Positions 9,801 to 18,206 of a stretch of DNA of 38,214 nt are shown piece after piece. A program made the position numbers and the translations under genes. Below the pieces are notes generated by a model, which was not told the origin of the DNA, made no database searches, and was given only the letters and a program-made list of their open reading frames with translations. How positions within the stretch are numbered: position 1 is the first letter of the stretch; each line of letters starts with the position of its first letter. Source of the stretch: Jaenimonas drosophilae (lineage: Eukaryota; Euglenozoa; Kinetoplastea; Trypanosomatida; Trypanosomatidae); assembly GCA_030849065.1 (NCBI GenBank), contig JASAON010001483.1:1-38214 (forward strand). Direction: 5' to 3'.

Positions 9801-10022
9801 TCGTTTGCCAAGGCCGGCTTCTTTGCCCAGGATCATGGCCAGCTTCTTCAGTGGGTCCGCGAACATCATATCAACTACACCACAGCAGATATGCTGACGT
9901 GGATCGCGGCAGGCGACCGCGCCTTTCGGAGCCAGGTGGAGGAGGTGCTGCAAGATGAGCTCCATCATCACGACGTGCTGCCCATCCGTGCATTCTTGGC
10001 CACCTCAGCCTCCTCCCCATAA
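6888..10022 (+). CDS. VPS50: VPS50/syndetin, subunit of the EARP endosomal recycling tether
   Basis: This 1044-residue protein resembles VPS50 (CCDC132/syndetin), the subunit that replaces VPS54 in the EARP complex with VPS51, VPS52 and VPS53 and helps recycle endosomal cargo. The N-terminal conserved region (about 100-330) has the family pattern FFDKNYDATRYELGRM, LKRRVLEHQQAFV and RGRHAIRRAK followed by a helical LLALHRRH stretch. The C-terminal conserved region (about 790-1035) has NRAVACQSVTTLVFFYEA, LVREYARLSKK and the terminal WVREHHINYTTADML, which matches the end of syndetin. Variable linkers carry an aspartate run near 563 and an Ala/Ser/Asn-rich tract near 740-780. The N-terminal 50 residues are basic and unlike the animal proteins. 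The gene starts 193 bases after the coiled-coil gene. VPS54 is the main alternative, but the C terminus favours VPS50. Confidence 0.85.
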   Translation: MADSITSAWKGALRGVRQGYQMTKTALSLDAGTRRSRSSAHGDVRRRFQAKYGGGVDGSSSMPSFGHDGDGAQPAAAAEEVASDSSEDLPLTDEQLREQIEAKFFDKNYDATRYELGRMTATYADSPEALAAERAAHEQHISEHRSQCDVVSHTLKRRVLEHQQAFVSGVAEVQAINDALLQTSSDCKRGRHAIRRAKAAAATHLQLLALHRRHAQAAEALRLMEAMERLWSKRHRLVALISSGKMTEARIMLLNEGEIEMEEQLRGIFGMRTVLEEWRLYRDHADRLRQCIDVVLTNCFNVHFLPSTYRNACESSVAFEVVDDTCNLVATLLWSTAAQTLAKALAEVSNEKAKDASLADLAGGIHPDHVLLTVCQIAAKLLDVEYLFVTVRRLHADECIAPSTNATASRNGDRSPTSPASPTFGSSFHARALRRMDDIGPRIGRDLAEKISATLASLRIERMDLDRVLHLFVLVRLLLDSFTCLGLPAHEIAQMQNAMEAHVLHPWIARSFQAAKAQSLMEFMAEDGWVPSPVRAADLNVVAPLTSGFYESTLRDVMSYLPHDDDDDEGFGREGESSRDNTNAEAAAPPASSSILGAPTADNPFYREELFAPQDTSAWLQTTTFAEYWAAQKHAHKEPRPGEASRLVQVVAQPPVLLTSSALFAANTMLEYVARLVVRYPKVAASVLRWSYELTCLFMYAVADNFVSVSRAVRVEDQGHFSPTTQRIVAEARVEGERAAHAASASTANTAAAASTSSAAASSASHGHDEGGHNNNNYPPRVFGAIREAFTSSAQLYALPNRAVACQSVTTLVFFYEAAITALAPMLPASVVKEHYTRSRLLHEASIDLLHVCLHRLAQAIVPMENICHEIGKLRAPKEEVVPSAYPGQMIAALKVIVGQGRVMPTEELEDLFIKHLVFVAQGILVREYARLSKKLTDMLVMQMQVDAQTFVQQAVQAFGKARVVLPTHALSFAKAGFFAQDHGQLLQWVREHHINYTTADMLTWIAAGDRAFRSQVEEVLQDELHHHDVLPIRAFLATSASSP

Positions 10023-10406
10023 CCGTGAGATGCATGGTGATGGTGATGATGCCATCCTTCCCTCATCGTCGTGCATCTCGCGGTTTGTACGGATCGATCT
10101 TGCTTCTACCAACTCCCACACGTATGCCGTGCGTGGTGCCGTGATGGAACGTCGTCTATGTTTGCACGCAAACTTTGACCACTACCACCAACTCTTCTCA
10201 TTTTCTCCTCTCTTTCTCTCCCACAACAACAACAACAACAACAACAATTCAAAGCATCAAGAGGACGTACCTCGATCATCTCGTCGTGTACGTACGTGTG
10301 TGAGAGAGGAGCTCCGGCCTCCCCGCCATCCGTCGTCAAACCTTCGTTGGCAGCACCACAATAGCCAGATACCCCCTTTCACACCTCTCTTCCGACAACA
10401 CCTCTC
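10023..10406 (+). other. Spacer carrying the GDPD splice region
   Basis: A pyrimidine run (about 10193-10220) and a (CAA)n stretch lead to an AG at 10253-10254. No ATG occurs between that AG and the ATG at 10407, which supports both the acceptor and the chosen GDPD start. Confidence 0.5.
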
Positions 10407-11441
10407 ATGCGTGCAGCACTCTTAGCCGGCACCATTGGCATCGCCATGGGCTGGAGCTGTGTCCGAAACAAGCAGCTGCCGATGGGCCCCTCACGTCTTC
10501 ACTGGGGCGGCACCGTCTTTGGCCATCGTGGATGCCGCCACGTTCCCGGCATCCCAGAAAACACGCTCGACGCCTTCAAGTACGCCATCTCTCGCGGGTG
10601 TGGTGGGATCGAGTGCGACGTACGCCTCACCAAGGATAATGAGGTGGTGGTTTTTCACGATGCCTGCATCAGCGGGCAGCTGCGTGAGGCGAGCGCATCG
10701 CAGCAGGAGCTCCCCACGAGCGCAGCCCCTCTCCGTCGCGTCGATGAATGCACGCTCTTCGAGCTCAAGGCCTGCACCTACGTGGAGGACCCGACAGAGC
10801 AGATTCGCGTGCCCACCTTGGAGGAATCAATCCTCTTTTGCCGTGAAAACAATCTAAAGATGCTCATTGAGATTAAGGAGTGGCGGCGCTACCCGCTCTG
10901 CGTGGCCAAGGTCCTCGAGCTCTTCCGACGGTATCCCGACTACCTCTACGAACACGCCACCGTCATATCCTTCCATCCATCCATCCTGTATAACCTCCGC
11001 CAGCGAGACAGCCGCATCGCTGTTGGCCAGATATACTGCAAGGACCTGGTACAGAGCATGCAGCGCAGCGGGCAGGAGCCGCTGCCAGGGTGGGCACGGC
11101 TCTGCCCGTCCGTCGTGGATCGCGCGCTCGTACTCGTGCAGGAAAAGATCAGCCCCTGGCTGCTTGGATGCTCCATGATTTGCCCGCACTATGGCCTGTA
11201 CAGTGAAACATACAGACGTCGGTGGCACTCACGTCGTTTGGCCATCTACCTCTGGGGCTTTGAAGAGAGCAGCCAGTGCAGCCCAGAGATGCGGCAGCCC
11301 GGCGTGCTCGTGTCTGCGGACGATCGCCACGACCACTTTGCGACGCCAAAACCGCCGCCCAATTTCGATGTGTTTGGCGATCGTGCTCGTGAAAAAGAGC
11401 GCATGGAGGAGGAGGAGCGGAAGAGATTGAAGCTACGGTAG
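10407..11441 (+). CDS. Glycerophosphodiester phosphodiesterase family protein
   Basis: This 344-residue protein has a GDPD TIM-barrel signature. FGHRG carries His40/Arg41, PENTLDAF follows at 50-57, GIECDVRLTKD supplies Glu69 and Asp71, and VVFHD supplies His84, so the expected acid-base histidines and metal ligands are all present. MLIEIKEW near 150 and VISFHPSIL are further barrel strands typical of the family. These enzymes hydrolyse glycerophosphodiesters or lysophospholipids to release an alcohol and a phosphate monoester; the exact substrate cannot be read here. Residues 1-18 are hydrophobic (MRAALLAGTIGIAMGW) and could be a signal anchor. The C terminus is a charged tail rich in Arg and Glu. 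The start is the first ATG after the predicted acceptor at 10253-10254. Confidence 0.88.
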   Translation: MRAALLAGTIGIAMGWSCVRNKQLPMGPSRLHWGGTVFGHRGCRHVPGIPENTLDAFKYAISRGCGGIECDVRLTKDNEVVVFHDACISGQLREASASQQELPTSAAPLRRVDECTLFELKACTYVEDPTEQIRVPTLEESILFCRENNLKMLIEIKEWRRYPLCVAKVLELFRRYPDYLYEHATVISFHPSILYNLRQRDSRIAVGQIYCKDLVQSMQRSGQEPLPGWARLCPSVVDRALVLVQEKISPWLLGCSMICPHYGLYSETYRRRWHSRRLAIYLWGFEESSQCSPEMRQPGVLVSADDRHDHFATPKPPPNFDVFGDRAREKERMEEEERKRLKLR

Positions 11442-12285
11442 TATGGTGCTGTTCGTGATCCTAGCAGTAGATCATCATGATATGTGGTAGAGCGTGAAGA
11501 AAAACAAAGAAGGATGTGTTTGTTGGGTAGGGAAGACTGAACTGGTGTGTTGCTGCTTCTGCTGATATACAGCCACATATAGCAAAGAAAGTGTGCTTGA
11601 GAATGAGTGGCAGTGGCACTCGCTCCCAGCTTCACTGTAGTAGATGATGTTGTGTGTCTGTGTGTGCTTCCTTGTGTTGGCGTGGAAGGAAGGGAGCGGC
11701 GATGAATGAATGCTGGATGGAGGATCACCCTTCTATCAAAACGTCGTTGGTTGGGTCGAGAGTAGGTGGCAGCCATGGCTCACTCTCATGATGATGCACC
11801 ATGGAGAAGGAGCGTGATGTTGGCGCTGTTTGGGATTGAGGTCGTTGGTAGAGTGAACGCAAGACCCCACCTACACAGTGCTCGCACACATTCCTCTCCA
11901 CCACATGCGTGGAACTCTTTTGGGGGGTGAAGATGCTGAATTTCAGTTTCTTTTTGTGGGTGTTGTTGTGTTCCTCTGCACAAGTACCTACTGCATCAAG
12001 TCTGTCTGTATGTTGCTGTCCTTGTGTGTTGGGCCTCACACGCAACTTTTCTTCATCCACGGCGAATATTTGCTGCAAACCTCTAATCTCCTGCACCTTC
12101 ACTCTGTTTCTTTTTTGTTGTTGTTTTCTGGCGTGGACGACTCACACAAAATGCAACAGGCCACATAAAGCTAGCTTGATTCTTGCACGAACACGCACGC
12201 ATACAGTGTGGGGCTTTTTGTGGTCCTTCCTCTCACAGGTAGACGATACAGAGCTGAGAGGATCTTCTCTCCACCGCCGTGGGAG
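11442..12285 (+). other. Long spacer with acceptor for the MGCVAS gene
   Basis: It contains short non-homologous open frames only, T/G-rich sequence in the middle, and the pyrimidine tract plus AG (12214-12238) that defines the next gene's leader. Confidence 0.5.
12214..12238 (+). promoter_or_regulatory. Predicted trans-splice acceptor (pyrimidine tract + CAG)
   Basis: A run of mostly pyrimidines ends in CACAG at 12234-12238. It lies inside the longer reading frame that would begin at 12208, so the mature mRNA should start at 12239 and that upstream ATG should be removed. No ATG lies between 12239 and 12286. Confidence 0.6.
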
Positions 12286-12870
12286 ATGGGCTGCGTGGCC
12301 TCGACCCCGCTCAAGCAGCCAACCCAGCCGGAGTATGGCGGCCCTCTCATTAGCCCAGTGCCATCACCCATCGTCTCATCATGTATGAGCGGCTTGCGTA
12401 GTGGAGATTCGGACACCACAAGCGTGGGCGGTGCTGCTGGAGAGCCCGCACCCAATGAGGAGGATGCGGGCCACAACCGCCAGCGGGTGGATGATCGGCC
12501 AGAGCTTCCACGCCGCAATCGTGCCCAACGACGTCGCAACGAGGATGAGGCAGACATGGTTTGGGGCCAAAGCCGTGAGACGAGTATGGTGGTGGAGGCC
12601 TCCGTGCCACTTGGGCGTGTGGCGGCATGGATTGTGAGCCTCCCGCTGCCACCACCAGCCCTGGCAAAGGTGCCAGAGCCTGAGATCTACTCGGACGGTG
12701 AGCGTGAGGTGCTGGAGTGGGTTCAGGCAGACCGGCCCTACGCCTTTGGTGGGGGTGGGGGCGAGGAGGGCACGCAGTACGTATCGGCCTTGCTGCTCGA
12801 CTCACCTCGGCATGCAGAGCGGAGTGCTGCGCAGGCACAGCAGCGCAAGCGCCGCGGCGTGTTTTGCTGA
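12286..12870 (+). CDS. Predicted dually acylated protein (MGCVAS start), function unknown
   Basis: This 194-residue protein begins MGCVAS: Gly2 with Ser6 is the N-myristoylation pattern and Cys3 is a classic palmitoylation neighbour, so stable membrane attachment is likely (inference from motif). The start is placed after the splice acceptor at 12238 rather than at 12208, which is what reveals the acylation motif. Residues 50-100 are hydrophilic and disordered-looking, including RRNRAQRRRNEDE. A more ordered piece at 110-148 reads GRVAAWIVSLPLPPP and later EVLEWVQADRPYAF. A Gly run (155-159) and a basic tail ending KRRGVFC follow. The RV-x-x-W segment recurs in the next gene. I do not recognise a family. 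Confidence 0.75.
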   Translation: MGCVASTPLKQPTQPEYGGPLISPVPSPIVSSCMSGLRSGDSDTTSVGGAAGEPAPNEEDAGHNRQRVDDRPELPRRNRAQRRRNEDEADMVWGQSRETSMVVEASVPLGRVAAWIVSLPLPPPALAKVPEPEIYSDGEREVLEWVQADRPYAFGGGGGEEGTQYVSALLLDSPRHAERSAAQAQQRKRRGVFC

Positions 12871-13533
12871 TTCCTGAATTATTTTCTGCGGTCTTATTGT
12901 GTCGGTGATTGCTCGTTGTGCTTGAGTACGTATGTGGGCATCGTCGCTCACTGCCATTGGTCTTTTTTCTTCTTTGGTCCTCTCCACGACGTGTTGCGAG
13001 CATGTGGTGTGGAGATACTACAGAATGCCAACACCTAGTACGTTGGTGGCTGCTCTTTTTATACATGAATACTCTCTCCCCCTGTTGCTGCTGCTCCCTG
13101 GAGTGAAGCATCTGCATCGATCATGGTGGAGTGGCTGCGACGGTGGGGGGATTGCAAGCGATTGATCCATCGCTCTGCCTCCGGGTTTTTTTTTCCTCCT
13201 CTCCTCTGTTGCGTCTGGCAATTGCCTGCTTTGCGATGATCAACCTTCGTTGTTGGTCCTCGCAACACACGAAGTTGGGTAGCTGGCACGCCCTCTTCGT
13301 GTGTGCGTCGTTCACTGTTGCACGAAGATGTATATACATACACCTGGCTTGGGCTCTCGGTTGGTGTAGCGTTTGTCTTGGCACCTCATTCATCATCACC
13401 TCTCTCTCTTTCCTTCTCTTCACACCATCTCCAATCACTGCCACACAAGATTCTTCCCCGCACGCATCAGAAACACTTATCTTAGACGGATCAATAACCG
13501 TCCACCTCCCCACGCGCACCCCCCACGCCAATT
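12871..13533 (+). other. Spacer with acceptor for the MGAGAS gene
   Basis: A strong pyrimidine run (about 13397-13440) precedes AGs at 13448-13449 and 13469-13470. No ATG occurs from there to 13534. Nothing else coding is evident. Confidence 0.5.
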
Positions 13534-14550
13534 ATGGGTGCTGGTGCGAGCAACTCATCCACCTCCGCACGGCAGCCATCACGACGTACCTCCCACGGTA
13601 GCCGAGATGGCCGACCGCCCAACGGTGCGCGCATGGGCAAATTCTCTCAATCCCGGCACAGACATCGCTCACGCCACCACAGCCACTCATCCACGCTGCC
13701 GCTGCGTGTCGAGGAAGGAACACAACACGATGTGGGCCCACCACCCAATAAGAAGCAGCTGGCTCCTCCGCCACAACAGCCTCTCACGAAGGCCGTGGAT
13801 GGATCTGGCACATGGGAGCTCGCCAGCACCAGCGGGGCGTTGCTGCAGTTGGAGCAGTGCGACTCCATTGACAAGCGCAGCCTCATCAACCCACCTCCCA
13901 CGGGCGTAGTGGGTGCAGATGTGTCTGCCTCTCAAAGCCACTTCAATCCGTTTCATCTCTCCGGTGGCGCCATGAGCAATCTTCGTTTTGAGCTCTCCCA
14001 ACACACACTCCTGTTGCTCCGGAAGGAGGGCTCCCATGCAAGCAACCGCAAGGAGCCTGAGTCCCCTGCGGAGAGCAGCAACGGCGCTCGTGTGGATCAG
14101 TGGCTCTCCAGCCTCACGGTGCCCATGTCGTCGAGCCCTGCCCAACAATCTGGAAGCATCCGAACCTGTGAGAGCATCTCCGCTCCTCAGCCACCGGGCC
14201 CACCTGTGGTGGTGCCCATGACCAGCTCTGGTCGCTACCTCACGCGCTGCTCCCCGCTCGCCGTGGATGGAATGCTTGACAACGATGAAGGCACCTTCAC
14301 CGCGCTCAGCCCCGGCACCGGCACGAGCACCTTCCCAACAGTGGGCGGCAGCAAGTACGGATCGCCGAATGAAAGTGGCATTGGCATGAAGGGCTCGCCC
14401 CGCTTCATGAACGCCTCCATGCCCGTCGCGCAGCGCTCGTCGTCCATCACACAGACAACTGGTACTTGGCAGTGCTCCTTCCTCGATGCATCGCGAGAGG
14501 TCAGCGGAGGTGCTCCGTTCAGCGGACAACAAAACATGAAAGTGATTTGA
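13534..14550 (+). CDS. Predicted N-myristoylated low-complexity protein (MGAGAS start)
   Basis: This 338-residue protein starts MGAGAS (Gly2, Ser6), which fits the N-myristoyltransferase pattern, but unlike its left neighbour it has no Cys3. Most of it is rich in Ser, Pro, Gly and Thr and looks disordered, with a basic His/Arg/Ser stretch at 36-52 (SRHRHRSRHHSHS). Islands worth noting are SGTWELAS (91-98), RVDQWLSSLTVP (186-197) and TTGTWQCSFLDAS near the C terminus (308-320). The second resembles a segment of the MGCVAS protein and the third a segment of the MGVPST protein. The start is the first ATG after the predicted acceptor. No known domain is recognised; a membrane-attached scaffold or phospho-regulated protein is possible. 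Confidence 0.72.
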   Translation: MGAGASNSSTSARQPSRRTSHGSRDGRPPNGARMGKFSQSRHRHRSRHHSHSSTLPLRVEEGTQHDVGPPPNKKQLAPPPQQPLTKAVDGSGTWELASTSGALLQLEQCDSIDKRSLINPPPTGVVGADVSASQSHFNPFHLSGGAMSNLRFELSQHTLLLLRKEGSHASNRKEPESPAESSNGARVDQWLSSLTVPMSSSPAQQSGSIRTCESISAPQPPGPPVVVPMTSSGRYLTRCSPLAVDGMLDNDEGTFTALSPGTGTSTFPTVGGSKYGSPNESGIGMKGSPRFMNASMPVAQRSSSITQTTGTWQCSFLDASREVSGGAPFSGQQNMKVI

Positions 14551-16973
14551 TTGGATGGAGATGCGCTGTTCCGTATCACCGCCGTACACTTCCATCTATA
14601 TTGGCTTCGATTCTATGTTTACGGACTTTGCTTTATATGTATGGTGTGTATTCCTCTCTTGATACCGTTTTTTTTTTCTTTTGCATGTGTGGCTTGTCAT
14701 GATGTGCAAAAGCAAGACACCACTGATGCATACGAACCTCTGACTATCTCCAAGTGCCGGAGATACAAGTCTGCATGGTGGAGAAGAGACCTCACCCGGC
14801 AGCAGCTCAGAGCAAAAGGGGAATCCCAGCAAAAAAAAACTGCAACTTTCTTTATTTGGCGCAGGCGCTAGCCTTTGCCCCTCCATCACGCACACCGTCG
14901 CACAATATGAGCTCGTTTTCTGCGAGCTGCCAAGTGCGCAACCTTGGTTTGTGGGGAGTACACCTCTACTCATTGAGAACCTCTAGTTTTTCTTCCTTTG
15001 GGGGGTTTTGTCGCGTATTGAGCTTCCATCGAATACAACCAATCCCAATTTGTTGATGAAGGGGGAAAGTATCCAGTTAGAGTTGTTGGGGTATGTGTCT
15101 TGTGCTGCATGGAAGGCTGGTGAGATGCTGGCGAGATGCGGCGGCAGCACAACCCCGCGGTTGATCTTCTCGATTTTCTCTCCTAACTCTCTCTCTCTTC
15201 ATCAGTTTTTGTGTGTTTGATTGCGTGAATGGTGCTGTTCTTGACTCAACAGCTGTACTCTCTGCGTGCTCGAATTTCCTTCTTACTTTCTTACTTTCTT
15301 ATCTTTTTTTTTGTTTCTGTTTGCGTTGGCGCCATAGGTGTGGCGTCGATGCTGGGCGGAGTGTTGTGGCCTGTACTCCAGCCGCTCTCACCAGTGTGCT
15401 TCTTGTTACACACTGCCGCCCTCCTCTTTTACCTCTGCCAGATTTTTTGACGCTAATAACGATTGTTACGTTGAATGTTTCCAAGTATGTGTGGAGTGAG
15501 TGCGTACTAGAAGCAAGCGGACCCCTTTCTCCTGGCAAGCCGAGTAGGCGTTCCTGCGTGTGAGCGGTCACGCACGGTCCACCTTCATGCCAACCTCCTC
15601 ACTCACAGCCTTGCCCCCTCCACAGCTTGTACTGCCTTCGTTCTCACTCCCCCCACACCTCTCTTCCTCATCATCCCCACATATCAAGTGCCTTTGTGTG
15701 TATTTATATATCCTCGTATACCTTCTTTGTGTCCATCTTCATATTTGTGGCACGAACGTAGCGCGCACAGTGAGTGTGAGCCGCTGCGTTGGCGATGCCA
15801 CCAACGAATCCCAACTCTTTTCTGAGTTTGGTCCGGACGTCAAATCCGTGGGGATGTACCAGTTTTTCTCTCTATGATCAATTCTTTTTTTCTCTTTTTT
15901 TTTCTCTTGTTGTTGTTGGTCGTATCTTCTTCTTTCTTTTACCCCTCAACCCCAACTCTGGTAGACTACGCACTCAGGTGCATATCGGAACTGTCCTGTC
16001 TTCATCAAGTGTGTTCCAGTGCACCCTGCCCCCCCCCCCTTCTTCCCCTCCCCCATGTCTGTATTGCCTACTTGCGGACCGATCTGATCTTTGTGCGCAC
16101 TCTACCTATTTGGCCATGTGAGCCTGTTTTTGTGTGTGGTGGCACTCTTCTCTCTCTCTCTCCTCAATCATCCCCATTGTTCCTCAGCATCGCAGTCAGA
16201 CACCGACACAGAATATTGCGAGCCTTTTTTTTTCTCCCATGGGCCTCGCAGCGTCGTCCCACCGCAAATGTACCAAAGCAACGCTGTGCCGCCTACTTTA
16301 TCTACTCCTCCCTTCTCTCGCACCTTTCTCTCACCGCACACAAACACAACTCAAGAAACAGTGGCGTTGAATCATTCATGTTTATCTGTTTTTTTCTTCA
16401 CAGCCCACGTTAATGTATTGTTGGTGTTCTTATTTGTTATAGATGTGGGAGGATCGTTTACTTTTTGTTTTTCTATGCAGAGAGGGAGGCCCATCATCTG
16501 CACAAGTGCGTGAAACGGGTATATGGCGAAGGTGGAACGATGCACATCCACGCTGCTCGCTGTGTACCGTTGCCATCCTCCCACTTCAATGAATACCTAC
16601 TTCACCCAAACACACAATGTAGGCTGAGTGCTCGTATCTCTACTCTTATACCCCTTTTCTCCTCATTGCTGCTGTTTTTTTTTCTGCACAAGACAGATTA
16701 GCGGAGTCGTAGAGGACTCTCAGAGAAGGCACCCATTGTAGCAGTGGTGAAGCCTTCCTTCGCTCTGCCTTGACAGAAGCGCACACACACACAAACACAT
16801 AAACCTTCGCATAAGGCGTGAGTTGGATCCGACAGCATCTCTCACGGAGACAGGTCTGTGCAGTGGTGAGGTTGATCCCCACCCCAACCGCTCACTCATC
16901 CAGACCACAAACTTCTTTTGCTGCCAGAAGCATTATATATCGCACCACACACTAAACAAGACGATTCACACCC
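14551..16973 (+). other. 2.4 kb pyrimidine-rich spacer
   Basis: The + strand is strongly T/C-rich, with many T and C homopolymers (for example a C run near 16027-16037). Open frames here translate to Phe/Leu/Ser/Pro-rich sequence, as expected from pyrimidine tracts, and none looks like a protein domain. It contains at least three tract-plus-AG units (ending near 15337, 16403 and 16692). The last is probably the acceptor for the MGVPST gene, since no ATG occurs between it and 16974. Confidence 0.5.
15349..15450 (+). CDS. Candidate 33-residue hydrophobic small ORF
   Basis: A long pyrimidine tract (about 15277-15330) ends in CATAG at 15333-15337, and the first ATG lies 11 bases later. The frame encodes 33 residues, MLGGVLWPVLQPLSP followed by a hydrophobic run (VCFLLHTAALLFYLCQIF) long enough to span a membrane. 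The layout copies that of the genuine genes in this window, but the peptide is short and pyrimidine-rich DNA favours hydrophobic codons by chance. Treat it as a candidate only. Confidence 0.2.
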   Translation: MLGGVLWPVLQPLSPVCFLLHTAALLFYLCQIF

Positions 16974-18206
16974 ATGGGAGTGCCATCCACGAAGGAGGCC
17001 ACCACACCCTGCCTTGTGATTGCTCCTGGCGGGGGCTCGCAGGGGGTCAACTCCACCCGACGCGACATGATCTCAGAGGTGGATGAGAGCACCAATTCGA
17101 TGCACACAACACCACAAATCAGTGCCCCTTCACTATCAACGAGCGGAGGAACAGGAGGGGCCGGTGATTTGACGTATCGGCGACTGATGGAGCACATCGC
17201 TCGTCTTCCTGCACCACCAGAATACCTCTCCATCCCTGCCAGGCGCGAGCGCATTCGCCTCAATGTGTGTGCGTGGCAAACACATGTGGAGCGTTCATCA
17301 CCCACGGAGGGCGGTGATAGCCTCGACCCCCCGTCAATCCGTGACAGCCTCATGGGTGAGGAGGAAGCCTGGGAGGACGTCTCACTCAGCCCACCGCGTC
17401 TTCTCCCCAGCTGGGGGCCTGCACGCCACTGCTCACAACCGCCCACAGTATGCCTCACGCAGACGGACTTGGTTGAGATGGACATGGAGGACGACACCAA
17501 CGCACCTATTCCACTGCACACGTCCCGCGAGCACAGTCAGCATGAACGGGACCCTCGTGATGCGCGCATGGGGGCGAGCGGTGGTCTCACGGCGAGCCAC
17601 ACGTGGAGCGGTGCGATGGCGAGCAAAGGCCACCCCACACCAACGAGCCGCATCAGCACACCGCCCATCTCACCACCAAACACCCACCACATGACGCCCA
17701 CATCTACGCGACGAAAGACGCAGCGTCAAGGAGCCAACACGGTGCAGGTGTGCCCACTGCCCTCTGCCGAGGAAACTAAAGCCCCGTCGAGCCTCCCAAG
17801 CCACTCCAGCGGGGCAGCAGGTGTGCCCGATGTTGTGGTCCTTCCCACGCACCCGCGAAGCAGCCCCTTCTCCATCAACTCAGTCATGCGTGCGCGAAGC
17901 TACTCGACTTTTGGCTCCCCGAGCGTTCAATCCCCGATACAGCACCGCCATCCACAACAACGTCAGCGGCGATGCTCCGTCGCTTCGCGGCCCATCGCAA
18001 CAGTCTCCTTGGTGGAGCCGCGGTCGAGCGGCAGCCCACCTCTCCCAACATCCATCAGTGGCCGGCCATTTCGGCCATCCCGTGGTCTTTGTGCCTCACC
18101 AACAGAGTCTGACTTGCGTCCGGCAGGAGCATCCGTCGTTGTGGAGACGAGCGGTACGTGGCAGATGAACGAACGGTGCTTCTTGCGTCCACTGCGGGCG
18201 GCCTAG
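16974..18206 (+). CDS. Predicted N-myristoylated low-complexity protein (MGVPST start)
   Basis: This 410-residue protein starts MGVPST; Gly2 and Thr6 are compatible with N-myristoylation, though less typical than the Ser6 of its two left neighbours. A short ordered-looking region at 66-105 reads YRRLMEHIARLPAPPEYL and then RIRLNVCAWQTHV. The rest is Ser/Pro/Thr/His-rich and probably disordered, with many potential Ser-Pro phosphosites such as YSTFGSPSVQSP. Near the C terminus ETSGTWQMNERCF (391-403) echoes TTGTWQCSF in the preceding gene. The leader from the predicted acceptor (about 16692) to 16974 has no ATG, supporting this start. No known family is recognised. Confidence 0.72.
   Translation: MGVPSTKEATTPCLVIAPGGGSQGVNSTRRDMISEVDESTNSMHTTPQISAPSLSTSGGTGGAGDLTYRRLMEHIARLPAPPEYLSIPARRERIRLNVCAWQTHVERSSPTEGGDSLDPPSIRDSLMGEEEAWEDVSLSPPRLLPSWGPARHCSQPPTVCLTQTDLVEMDMEDDTNAPIPLHTSREHSQHERDPRDARMGASGGLTASHTWSGAMASKGHPTPTSRISTPPISPPNTHHMTPTSTRRKTQRQGANTVQVCPLPSAEETKAPSSLPSHSSGAAGVPDVVVLPTHPRSSPFSINSVMRARSYSTFGSPSVQSPIQHRHPQQRQRRCSVASRPIATVSLVEPRSSGSPPLPTSISGRPFRPSRGLCASPTESDLRPAGASVVVETSGTWQMNERCFLRPLRAA

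Noticed and set aside
13687..14595. Minus-strand 302-codon frame over the MGAGAS gene
   Set aside because: The + strand has a clean acceptor, a first-ATG start and motifs shared with neighbours. The minus frame has none of these and would be the only gene against the direction of the cluster.
15874..16413. 179-codon + strand frame in the large spacer
   Set aside because: The translation is Phe/Leu/Ser/Pro-rich in line with pyrimidine-tract DNA and crosses several splice-like signals; no domain or sensible start.
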